From SIG440 sp045645485 (GTDB lineage: Bacteria; Bacillota; Clostridia; Monoglobales; Monoglobaceae), in the NCBI GenBank assembly GCA_045645485.1, contig JAZRIX010000037.1:1-16756 (forward strand): 16,756 nt of DNA, in the 5' to 3' direction. The notes below the pieces were generated by a model. It searched no databases. It was not told where the DNA came from and saw only the letters and a program-made list of their open reading frames with translations. Shown one piece after another: positions 1 to 6,183 of the stretch (positions are counted from its first letter, which is position 1; every line of letters starts with the position of its first letter). The position numbers were made by a program, and so were the translations under genes.

Positions 1-16
1 AATCACATACAGGACG

Positions 17-57
17 GAACCTAAGTCTAGCGCGTCTGCCAATTCCGCCACATCCGC
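17..57 (-). pseudogene. tRNA-Leu 5'-half fragment, copy 1
   Basis: Read on the minus strand from 57, it has the acceptor 5' strand GCGGATG, the D-arm (GCGGAATTGGCAGACGC) and the 5' side of an anticodon arm with loop CTTAGGT, so the anticodon would be TAG (Leu). Pairing holds for two bases after the loop and is then lost. No variable arm, T-arm or matching acceptor 3' strand follows. It is therefore a truncated tRNA gene and not a functional one. A group I intron is unlikely because no 3' exon appears within the repeat unit. Confidence 0.8.
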
Positions 58-180
58 ATATTAAGTTTTTACCTCTTAATTTTTACACGGTAGAGATACA
101 CCGAGGAGGAGCATATCGCTTAATCCTCATATATGAAAACGGCAAAAACCGTAATCATCAATAAATTCACATACAGGACG

Positions 181-221
181 GAACCTAAGTCTAGCGCGTC
201 TGCCAATTCCGCCACATCCGC
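181..221 (-). pseudogene. tRNA-Leu 5'-half fragment, copy 2
   Basis: This has the same sequence as copy 1, including the acceptor strand GCGGATG, and it breaks off at the same base of the anticodon stem. It lies exactly 164 bases from copy 1. Confidence 0.8.
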
Positions 222-344
222 ATATTAAGTTTTACCTCTTAAATTTTACACGGTAGAGGTACACCGAGGAGGAGCAGAAAAGCTTAATCCTCATATATGA
301 AAACGGTTAAAACCGTAATCAACAATAAATTCACATACAGGACG

Positions 345-385
345 GAACCTAAGTCTAGCGCGTCTGCCAATTCCGCCACGGGCGC
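345..385 (-). pseudogene. tRNA-Leu 5'-half fragment, copy 3, different acceptor stem
   Basis: The D-arm and anticodon arm are the same as in copies 1 and 2 and break off at the same point, but the acceptor 5' strand reads GCGCCCG, not GCGGATG. The repeat boundary therefore falls inside the tRNA sequence, which suggests that recombination at a tRNA gene made the array. To its right, 386-473 is AT-rich and holds nothing I recognise. Confidence 0.75.
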
Positions 386-473
386 AAAAATTTTACTAAA
401 ATAGTATAACACATAGTTGGGTTATATGTCAAGAGTGAAAATGATATGTTTTAAATAACTAGTGTGCATAATA

Positions 474-502
474 TTGACAATTCAATTTAATTATGTTAAT
501 AT
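474..502 (+). promoter_or_regulatory. Sigma-A promoter of the metal-efflux operon
   Basis: The -35 is a perfect TTGACA (474-479), followed by a 17-base spacer and the -10 TAATAT (497-502). It lies 46 bases before the regulator's ATG, and the operator starts 2 bases after the -10. Confidence 0.85.
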
Positions 503-504
503 AA

Positions 505-526
505 CATATGAACAACTGTTCAAATG
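505..526. promoter_or_regulatory. SmtB/CadC-type operator
   Basis: This inverted repeat has 10-base arms, CATATGAACA and TGTTCAAATG, around a central AC. The arms match at 9 of 10 positions, with a perfect GAACA/TGTTC core. Size, AT-rich ends and core resemble the 12-2-12 type operators of ArsR/SmtB sensors. It sits over the transcription start, so a bound repressor would block the operon until metal releases it. Confidence 0.75.
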
Positions 527-547
527 TTTGAGTGAGGAGGCGGATTG

Positions 548-907
548 ATGAAGTGTAATGAAATGCCTTGCTGTGATGAGAAAATTGTGAATAAAACGGT
601 GGTAAAAAGCGTAAGGGAGGATATGCCCGAAATTGAAAAGCTGTATGACCTTGCTGAGTTGTATAAGGTTTTTGGTGACTGTACAAGAATCAGAATTTTG
701 TATGCATTATTTGAATCGGAAATGTGCGTATGTGATATTGCAGAGCTTCTTGGCATGACCACATCTGCAATTTCACATCAGCTCAGGACTCTTAGCAGAG
801 CAAGGCTTGTGAAATACAGACGTGAAGGAAAGTCGGTTTTTTATTCGCTTGCGGATGACCACGTGAGAACAATAATATATCAGGGAATGGAACATATAGA
901 GGAGTAG
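548..907 (+). CDS. cadC: ArsR/SmtB-family metal-responsive repressor (CadC-like)
   Basis: This 119-residue winged-helix repressor is expected to dissociate from its operator (505-526) on binding Zn, Cd or Pb. Two metal sites are visible. The alpha3N type has Cys3, Cys8 and Cys9 near the N-terminus plus Cys60-Val-Cys62-Asp in the helix before recognition. The alpha5 type has Asp103, His105, His116 and Glu119, in the same 0/+2/+13/+16 spacing as SmtB. The recognition helix region (SAISHQLRTL, 73-82) and the wing (YRREGKSVFYSL) are typical. I chose ATG 548, not the in-frame TTG at 545, because GAGGAGG at 534-540 is 7 bases from the ATG. It is the first gene of the operon, and the next gene begins 3 bases after its stop. 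The family is certain; the exact metal is inferred. Confidence 0.93.
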   Translation: MKCNEMPCCDEKIVNKTVVKSVREDMPEIEKLYDLAELYKVFGDCTRIRILYALFESEMCVCDIAELLGMTTSAISHQLRTLSRARLVKYRREGKSVFYSLADDHVRTIIYQGMEHIEE

Positions 908-910
908 ATT

Positions 911-1129
911 ATGATAAAAAAATATAATATGGAAAATGTTGACTGTGCGAACTGTGCGGCAAAGATGGAGGAAGGAATAAAAAAGCTTGAAGGTGTCAAT
1001 GATGCAAGAGTGAATTTTTTAACGCAGAAGCTTGTTCTTGACACGAAGAGAGAAGATGTTGATGCATTGATGAAGGAGATTCTGAAGATATGCAGAAAAA
1101 TTGACGGCGATGTTGAAATTGATTATTAG
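911..1129 (+). CDS. Stand-alone HMA heavy-metal-binding protein
   Basis: This 72-residue ferredoxin-fold HMA domain has its metal-binding loop DCANCAAK at 11-18 (Cys12 and Cys15). It matches the domain normally fused to the N-terminus of CadA/ZntA ATPases, where it binds Zn or Cd and modulates transport. Its ribosome site GAGGAG (899-904) lies over the end of the upstream repressor gene, so translation is probably coupled. The reading frame is the same as that of the following ATPase. After the TAG stop (1127-1129) come only four sense codons before the ATPase ATG. It therefore looks like the N-terminal domain of a split CadA. It may act as a separate chaperone, or the stop may be a mutation or a recoded codon. 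Confidence 0.9.
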   Translation: MIKKYNMENVDCANCAAKMEEGIKKLEGVNDARVNFLTQKLVLDTKREDVDALMKEILKICRKIDGDVEIDY

Positions 1130-1141
1130 GGAAAATGCGTT

Positions 1142-3001
1142 ATGAGTAAAAAGCAGAAAAAGGTTTTTTATAAAATAATTATCAGTGGCTTGATGCTTCT
1201 TTTGGCATTCTTTTTGAAAAGAATGTTTTATGCACAGATTTTCATACTTATTGCGGCATATTTAATAATCGGTTTTGATGTTTTGAAAAAATCCTTCAGA
1301 AATATCTGCAAGGGTCAGGTTTTTGATGAAAATTTTCTGATGATGATAGCAACCTTCGGTGCTTTTGCAATAGGCGAATATAATGAAGCTGTCTTTGTGA
1401 TGCTTTTTTATCGTACAGGGGAACTGTTTGAAAGCATTGCAGTTGGGAAAAGCAGAAAATCCATATACGATTTAATGAAAATATGTCCTGAATACGCAAA
1501 TGTAGAACGTGAAGGTGAAATTGAAACGGTAGACCCCGAGGAGTTGGTTATTGGTGATATTATTGTTGTGAAGCCTGGCGAGAAAATACCTGTTGATGGA
1601 TGTGTTGTTGAAGGTAAAAGTGATATTGATACAGCGAATCTCACGGGGGAGTCACTGCCGCGTTTTGTAACCGCAGGGGATTCGGTAATCAGCGGATGCA
1701 TTAACTGCGAGGGTGTTCTTCGTATCAGGGTTGAAAAGGAATTCAGCAATTCAACTGTCAGCAAAATTTTGGAATTGGTTGAAAATGCAAGCTCAAAAAA
1801 ATCTGTTTCGGAGAATTTTATAACAAAATTTGCAAAGTATTATACACCCATAGTTGTAATTTCGGCTGTTATTCTTGCAACAGTTCCTTCGCTTATTGTT
1901 GGAGATTGGCAGGAATGGTTAAAACGTGCATTGGTGTTTTTGGTTGTTTCCTGTCCTTGTGCACTTGTGATTTCTGTACCGTTGTCCTTCTTTTGCGGTA
2001 TTGGCTGTGCATCAAAGCACGGTGTTCTCATCAAGGGCTCAAATTACATAGAAGCTCTTTCAAAGTGTGATACTGTTGTGTTTGACAAGACGGGAACATT
2101 GACAAAAGGAGTTTTTGAAGTTTCGGAGATTGTTTCGGAAGAATATGCAAAAACTGAAATTCTTCGTATTGCGGCACAGGGTGAAAGATTCAGCAATCAT
2201 CCCGTTGCACTTTCTGTTTGCAGAGCTTACGAGGGTGAATATGATGAAGTGTCTGATGTTAAGGAAATAGCGGGAAAGGGTATAAGCTTTGTTTTGGATG
2301 ATGCCCACATACTTGTAGGAAATTCAGCACTTTTGAATGAAAATAATGTGCTTATCCCGTCGAGGAAATTTAACGGAACAGCTTTGTTCGTTGCGATAAA
2401 CGGAAACTATGCAGGGGTCATTATGGTTGAGGATTCTGTCAAAGAAACCGTAGCATCAGCATTGACTGCTTTGCGCAAGGTTGGAGTAAGAAAACAGGTT
2501 ATGCTTTCGGGAGATAGCAGACAGGTTGCAGAAGCTGTGGGGAAAAAGCTTGGTCTTGATGATATAAAATGTGAGCTTTTGCCATCAGATAAGGTTGATG
2601 CACTGGAAAATATCCTTGATGAGAAGAATAAGAAAAAAACGGTTGTATATGTGGGAGACGGTGTAAATGATGCTCCTGTTCTTAGTCGTGCGGATGTGGG
2701 AATTGCAATGGGTGCCATGGGGTCTGATGCCGCAATAGAAGCTGCGGATATTGTTCTGATGGATGACAGGATTGAAAAGCTTCCTTTTGTGCTCAGACTT
2801 TCGAAAAAAATAATGAGTATTGTAAAGCAAAATATTTTATTTGCAATAGGTATCAAGTTTCTTGTTATGCTTTTCAGCTTGTTTGGTTTTTCAAATATGT
2901 GGATTGCGGTTTTTGCAGATGTGGGTGTCGCCTTTGTTGCGATTCTTAATGCAATGCGGCTTTTGGAAACAAAAAGAATTACCAAAACTCAGAAAAATTA
3001 A
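1142..3001 (+). CDS. cadA: P1B-type heavy-metal-exporting ATPase (Zn/Cd/Pb)
   Basis: This 619-residue cytoplasmic-membrane pump uses ATP to expel divalent soft metals. The motifs are in order: TGES (168-171, actuator), the CPC metal site in a membrane helix (271-273), the phosphorylation site Asp315 in DKTGT, the SNHP histidine of the nucleotide-binding domain, and GDGVNDAP (505-512). Lys572 in the seventh helix and Asp593-Val-Gly595 in the eighth are the P1B-2 signature for Zn/Cd/Pb and argue against a copper pump. Eight hydrophobic helices are expected. The N-terminal HMA domain found in most relatives is absent and is instead encoded by the gene just upstream, in frame across a TAG. The ribosome site before ATG 1142 is weak (AGGGA at 1128-1132), consistent with coupled translation. 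The 3' end overlaps a convergent gene by 3 bases. Confidence 0.95.
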   Translation: MSKKQKKVFYKIIISGLMLLLAFFLKRMFYAQIFILIAAYLIIGFDVLKKSFRNICKGQVFDENFLMMIATFGAFAIGEYNEAVFVMLFYRTGELFESIAVGKSRKSIYDLMKICPEYANVEREGEIETVDPEELVIGDIIVVKPGEKIPVDGCVVEGKSDIDTANLTGESLPRFVTAGDSVISGCINCEGVLRIRVEKEFSNSTVSKILELVENASSKKSVSENFITKFAKYYTPIVVISAVILATVPSLIVGDWQEWLKRALVFLVVSCPCALVISVPLSFFCGIGCASKHGVLIKGSNYIEALSKCDTVVFDKTGTLTKGVFEVSEIVSEEYAKTEILRIAAQGERFSNHPVALSVCRAYEGEYDEVSDVKEIAGKGISFVLDDAHILVGNSALLNENNVLIPSRKFNGTALFVAINGNYAGVIMVEDSVKETVASALTALRKVGVRKQVMLSGDSRQVAEAVGKKLGLDDIKCELLPSDKVDALENILDEKNKKKTVVYVGDGVNDAPVLSRADVGIAMGAMGSDAAIEAADIVLMDDRIEKLPFVLRLSKKIMSIVKQNILFAIGIKFLVMLFSLFGFSNMWIAVFADVGVAFVAILNAMRLLETKRITKTQKN

Positions 3002-3642
3002 AACGATTCAATATAAAAATCAGCGGTGTTTTTCAGCTCCTGCTGATTTTTTTCTGCCTTGTCGTATATACCTACGGTTTTGAAGCCTGCTGATTTTGCA
3101 GTTTTCAGTGCGTAAAGAGAATCTTCAAAGATAAGGGTGTTTTCTTTGGTTGTTCCGAGAAATTCAAGGGCAGCTTCGAAAATTTTTGGATTATCCTTTG
3201 GAAAGCCTACTGATGAACATGTAAATATTTCAGAAAAGAAATGGAGGAGGTTACATCTTTTCAGCGCACCTTCAATCAGATGTCTGTCTGTTGCGGTTGC
3301 AATGCAGATTTTAATTCCGTTATCTGTGAGCTTTTGCAAGAACTTGGGGATTCCGTCTTTTGGAAGAATTTCGTCATAATAGTAATGCTCAATAAGCTTG
3401 TTAATCAATGAAACAAATTCGTCGGCACTCATTGAAAGGTTGAACCTTTTAACAGTATATTCAGCAGCCTGAGCAACACTGAGATTGCGAAGTGCTCCGC
3501 GATAATCTCTTGGCGGTTCAATTCCCAATGAAAGAAGTGAATCATGGGCAACATTATCCCACAGATACATAGAGTCAAAAAGAGTTCCGTCAAAATCAAA
3601 TATTGCTCCCTGAAGGTCGGTAATAAGGTTTTGGTAATTCAT
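2998..3642 (-). CDS. HAD-superfamily phosphatase (beta-phosphoglucomutase-like)
   Basis: This 214-residue soluble hydrolase of the haloacid dehalogenase family carries the nucleophile motif DFDGT with Asp16 and Asp18. The cap region follows, then motif II (CIATAT), the motif III lysine in GFPKDNP and the acidic motif IV (FEDS). The helical insert right after motif I marks subfamily IA, which includes phosphoglycolate phosphatases and beta-phosphoglucomutases. The substrate cannot be told from sequence. I start it at the ATG at 3642 because AAAGGA (3651-3656) lies 8 bases upstream. The other in-frame ATG (3651) overlaps that site and has none of its own. The stop shares 3 bases with the ATPase stop on the opposite strand. 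No partner gene sits beside it. Confidence 0.88.
   Translation of the reverse strand: MNYQNLITDLQGAIFDFDGTLFDSMYLWDNVAHDSLLSLGIEPPRDYRGALRNLSVAQAAEYTVKRFNLSMSADEFVSLINKLIEHYYYDEILPKDGIPKFLQKLTDNGIKICIATATDRHLIEGALKRCNLLHFFSEIFTCSSVGFPKDNPKIFEAALEFLGTTKENTLIFEDSLYALKTAKSAGFKTVGIYDKAEKNQQELKNTADFYIESF
3015..3053 (+). terminator. Probable terminator of the metal-efflux operon, inside the convergent gene
   Basis: AAAAATCAGC (3015-3024) pairs with GCTGATTTTT (3042-3051) around a 17-base loop and leads into a run of seven T (3047-3053). It lies just after the ATPase stop but within the coding 3' end of the HAD gene on the other strand. The GC part of the stem is short and the loop long, so it may be weak. 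Confidence 0.45.
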
Positions 3643-3671
3643 AAAGTACATCCTTTCAGTACACTTTTTTG

Positions 3672-3699
3672 TTTCTAAAGTTCAGAAATACTATGTCAA
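3672..3699 (-). promoter_or_regulatory. Possible promoter of the HAD gene
   Basis: Read on the minus strand, TTGACA (3699-3694), a 16-base spacer and TAGAAA (3677-3672) lie 30 bases before the ATG at 3642. The -35 is perfect but the -10 is poor. Confidence 0.4.
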
Positions 3700-3841
3700 T
3701 TTGTTGAGACTGTATATCTTTCGGTATTCTCTTTAAGTTTCGCTGGTGATGTTATTGCCATGGAGTAATACTTTTCCAGTCGTGAAAAAAGAATATTGTG
3801 ATAGTCTTTATTGAAGATTTTGAAAAGTTCAATGAGGAAAT

Positions 3842-3946
3842 TCCAACGATATTGTTGCGGTAATTCCCGATTAAAATGCCCCTGTATTTGAATATGCGGA
3901 TTATGGAATTATTGCAACTTTTGAGGAATTATTAAAAGCAACATAA
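3842..3946 (+). pseudogene. Probable remnant of etfA (electron-transfer flavoprotein alpha), C-terminus
   Basis: In the frame ending at the TAA 3944-3946 the translation reads SNDIVAVIPD, a stop, NAPVFEYADYGII, then a short tail (ATFEELLKAT). It resembles the conserved end of EtfA/FixB, where an IVAIN-x-D-x-NAPIF-x-x-ADYGIVGD stretch closes the FAD-binding domain. One in-frame TAA interrupts it, the usual tail is shortened, no start or ribosome site exists, and I cannot follow the homology upstream. The intergenic interval 3643-3987 holds nothing else intact. A competing view is a 70-codon open frame on the minus strand (3696-3908), also without a start. Both cannot be real. Confidence 0.45.
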
Positions 3947-3977
3947 AAAATTCGGCTCGAAAAGAGCCGAATTTTTA
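3945..3977 (-). terminator. Terminator downstream of murQ (probably bidirectional)
   Basis: TTCGGCTC (3951-3958) and GAGCCGAA (3964-3971) form a perfect 8-bp stem around GAAAA. An A run (3945-3950) and a T run (3972-3976) flank it and extend the stem, so it gives a U tract on either strand. It lies 11 bases after the murQ stop. Confidence 0.85.
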
Positions 3978-3987
3978 TATGTAAAAC

Positions 3988-4797
3988 TTATTTTATATAA
4001 CTATCAACCGCATCGCGGATTTTCCAGTCGTTTTCGTCAAGAAGTTGTTTTGCTGATGTCTCATCAACGCCCGTGATATCGCATACAATACCAATCATTC
4101 TTTGTGTCAGCTTGACGTTTGTGGGCTTCAGGTTAATCATAAGATTCTCGTAAACCTTGCCCGTTTTAACCATTGCACATGTTGAAAGCATATTGAGAAT
4201 CATTTTCTGTGAGTTGCCGGCCTTCATTCTTGTTGAGCCTGTAATAACCTCTGGACCTGTTACTGCACAGATTGCAACATCAACGATTTTTGCGATTTTA
4301 GCCTCACGGTTGTTTGAAACTGAAATTGTATGTGCACCTATTTCTTTTGCAGCTTCCAATGCTGAGTAAACATAAGATGCTCCGCCAGAAGCTGAAATTC
4401 CTATAACTGTGTCTTTTTCGGTAAGGTTATGTGAGAGAAGGTCACTTTTGCCTGCTTCTCCGTTATCTTCAACGTTTTCCTGAGCCTTAATGATTGCGTC
4501 AGGACCGCCTGCGATGATTGCAGTAAAAAGGTCATAGTCAACGCCGAAGGTGGGAGGACATTCAGCGGCATCACTAACAGCAAGTCTTCCTGAGGTGCCT
4601 GCTCCCATATAATAAATTTTTCCGCCCTTATTTATTGAGTCAACAATCAAATCAATAGCTTCTGAAATCTCGTTGAATGCTGTTTCTACAGCTTTTACGG
4701 AGTTCATATTTTCCTCGTTTATGATACTGAGCATTTCTATATTGCTCATTTTGTCAATGTGCATTGTTTTTTCGTTTCTTGTTTCTGTTTTAAGCAT
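3988..4797 (-). CDS. murQ: N-acetylmuramic acid 6-phosphate etherase
   Basis: This cytoplasmic SIS-fold lyase cleaves the D-lactyl ether of MurNAc-6-phosphate to give GlcNAc-6-phosphate and lactate in cell-wall recycling. Family marks are TETRN (4-8), the phosphosugar-binding GAGTSGRL (65-72), DAAECPPTFG with Glu79 (E. coli Glu83), and Glu110 in the ENVEDN stretch (E. coli Glu114), both catalytic. The signature TGPEVITGSTRMKAG is also present. The protein has 269 residues, somewhat shorter than the usual 295-305; the small helical C-terminal part (LLDENDWKIRDAVDSYIK) is still recognisable. ATG 4797 has AAAGGAG (4812-4806) 8 bases upstream. It follows the kinase gene by 13 bases in one operon. 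The pair matches the murQ-murK arrangement of Clostridium acetobutylicum. No muropeptide transporter or PTS gene is nearby. Confidence 0.95.
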   Translation of the reverse strand: MLKTETRNEKTMHIDKMSNIEMLSIINEENMNSVKAVETAFNEISEAIDLIVDSINKGGKIYYMGAGTSGRLAVSDAAECPPTFGVDYDLFTAIIAGGPDAIIKAQENVEDNGEAGKSDLLSHNLTEKDTVIGISASGGASYVYSALEAAKEIGAHTISVSNNREAKIAKIVDVAICAVTGPEVITGSTRMKAGNSQKMILNMLSTCAMVKTGKVYENLMINLKPTNVKLTQRMIGIVCDITGVDETSAKQLLDENDWKIRDAVDSYIK

Positions 4798-4810
4798 TTT
4801 TTTAACTCCT

Positions 4811-5965
4811 TTAATTCTGATTATTTAATAAATTTTCATATAGATTTCTTTTGAATTCATCTGTCGGTACTGAAAATTGCGTGCAACATTCAACACATGC
4901 ACCGTAAATGGGAGGAGCAGTCGGCATAATTATGTCGATATTTTCGCCAAGCTCTTTTTGCATAAGAGGAAGAAGGATTTCCTTTTCTTTTATCAATCCG
5001 CCGGTGACAATGACTGTACTGTTGCAATCGTATTTTTTGTTTGTAAAACTTATAAGCTTTGAGAATTCAGCAATGTTTTTTTCTATAATTGCTTTGGCTG
5101 TACTGTCGCCCAACCGATAAGCTTCAAACACTATGGGCGAAAAGGAAGCAATAAATTCCTTTCCCTTTGAATAAAAGTCGTTCAGCTTGTCCCAGACACC
5201 TCCGCCAAGCCTTTCTTCGATCATTTTTGTTATAACCGTTTGTTCTCCAAAGCCGTCATTTTCGGCAAGTGCAGCACATATGGCGTCGCGTGACATTGCA
5301 TATCCGCTGCAAACATCGTCAAAAAGATATCCCCAACCCCCAATGCGATGCAGATTTCCGTTAATATTTGCAAATATTGCCGAACCTGTTCCGCATATTG
5401 CGGCAATTGAATTTCCCTTTACATCTGTACTGCGAAAAACGTTCATTATATCTGAATTAAGTACAAATTTTATGTTTTTGTACTGTTTTTTGAAAAATTT
5501 CATAAATTTTTCAAGATTGTCACCGGTGAGACAGCCTGCAAATCCAGCATATATCCCTGAAACATTCGGATTGATTGCCATAAGCGTATCGATGCCAAAC
5601 TGAAGATTATGACAGGCTTTTTCAAATCCGTATGCTGTAGGGTTGCATCCCTGTACAATAAAACGCTTGAAAATCTGTCCCGAGTCAGAGAAGAGAACCA
5701 GGTCTGTTTTTGTTGCACCTCCATCAATGGCGATAAAAACCTTCGAGGTGTTTTCTGAACTGTTATCAAATATGGCATTGAAGGATACTTCAAGAAGTTC
5801 GCACATATTGTACAGTGTAGGAATTTCAGGAGTTGCAGTTCCGCATTCCCATTTTGAAATGCATTGTGGTGTTACAAAGAGCTTGGTTGCAAGCTCTGCC
5901 TGAGTGAGCCCTTTGAGCTTTCTGTATTTTTTGATGTTTGTGGCTAATACTTTTGAATCGTACAA
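4811..5965 (-). CDS. XRE helix-turn-helix fused to a MurNAc/GlcNAc-type sugar kinase
   Basis: This 384-residue protein has two parts. Residues 7-62 form an XRE/Cro-type helix-turn-helix (core LTQAELATKL and the recognition segment TPQCISKWE). From 75 on it is a BadF/BadG/NAGK-type ASKHA kinase, with phosphate-1 motif DGGATKTD (81-88), a candidate catalytic Asp172 in NSD, phosphate-2 motif ICGTGSA (190-196), and VTGG near the C-terminus. C. acetobutylicum MurK, which phosphorylates MurNAc and GlcNAc and lies beside murQ, belongs to this family but has no DNA-binding domain as far as I know. The start is TTG 5965, supported by AAGGGGGT 8 bases upstream; a later start would cut into the helix-turn-helix. 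The kinase motifs look intact, so it may be kinase and regulator in one, comparable to ROK repressors. Murein salvage is inferred from the murQ neighbour. Confidence 0.88.
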   Translation of the reverse strand: MYDSKVLATNIKKYRKLKGLTQAELATKLFVTPQCISKWECGTATPEIPTLYNMCELLEVSFNAIFDNSSENTSKVFIAIDGGATKTDLVLFSDSGQIFKRFIVQGCNPTAYGFEKACHNLQFGIDTLMAINPNVSGIYAGFAGCLTGDNLEKFMKFFKKQYKNIKFVLNSDIMNVFRSTDVKGNSIAAICGTGSAIFANINGNLHRIGGWGYLFDDVCSGYAMSRDAICAALAENDGFGEQTVITKMIEERLGGGVWDKLNDFYSKGKEFIASFSPIVFEAYRLGDSTAKAIIEKNIAEFSKLISFTNKKYDCNSTVIVTGGLIKEKEILLPLMQKELGENIDIIMPTAPPIYGACVECCTQFSVPTDEFKRNLYENLLNNQN

Positions 5966-5989
5966 AAAAATTACCCCCTTTTTTAAAAA

Positions 5990-6018
5990 ATTATATCACG
6001 TATAAGTTGAGAAATCAA
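5990..6018 (-). promoter_or_regulatory. Promoter of the kinase-murQ operon
   Basis: On the minus strand, TTGATT (6018-6013), a 17-base spacer and a perfect TATAAT (5995-5990) lie 24 bases before the TTG start, so the leader is very short. A 7-base inverted repeat, TTGTAAA at 6046-6052 and TTTACAA at 6066-6072, lies upstream between the two divergent promoters. Confidence 0.75.
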
Positions 6019-6098
6019 TGGTATTTTGCTTTTATAGACCAAGTGTTGTAAACTGATAGTTGCATTTTACAAAAAGAAAAAAATATATTATTCTTTTA

Positions 6099-6127
6099 TT
6101 GACAAAATAACATAATTAAGGTATACT
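6099..6127 (+). promoter_or_regulatory. Promoter of the nucleotide-sugar dehydratase gene
   Basis: TTGACA (6099-6104), a 17-base spacer and TATACT (6122-6127) fit a sigma-A promoter, leaving a leader of about 50 bases. Soon after the predicted start lies TGTG-g-CAATTG-CACA (6143-6157), a palindrome with one bulged base that could be an operator or a leader hairpin. Confidence 0.8.
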
Positions 6128-6183
6128 TATAATGTGTTTTTGTGTGGCAATTGCACAAAAAAATATAATTAAGGTGTTTTTTT

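Larger units (their letters stand above)
4..379. repeat. 164-bp tandem repeat, two full units plus a partial third
   Basis: The units begin at 4, 168 and 332, an exact 164-base period, and units 1 and 2 are nearly identical. The third copy stops matching at about 379, inside the tRNA-like part. Each unit consists of a tRNA-Leu 5' half on the minus strand followed by a roughly 110-base AT-rich spacer with small hairpins. Differences between the two spacers are a few substitutions and short indels, for example around 113-117 against 277-281. The array may continue to the left of the window. Confidence 0.9.

Noticed and set aside
1..390. CRISPR array or tRNA group I intron in the left-end repeats
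   Set aside because: The 164-bp period and near-identical spacers do not fit CRISPR. No tRNA 3' half occurs within a unit, so no 3' exon exists for an intron.
2407..2985. Long minus-strand open frame (192 codons) under the ATPase gene
   Set aside because: It is antisense to a gene with all P1B motifs, has low-complexity Ser/Thr/Ile-rich content and no ribosome site.
5187..5603. 138-codon plus-strand frame within the kinase gene
   Set aside because: It is a shadow of the minus-strand kinase, whose motifs are intact across the same stretch.
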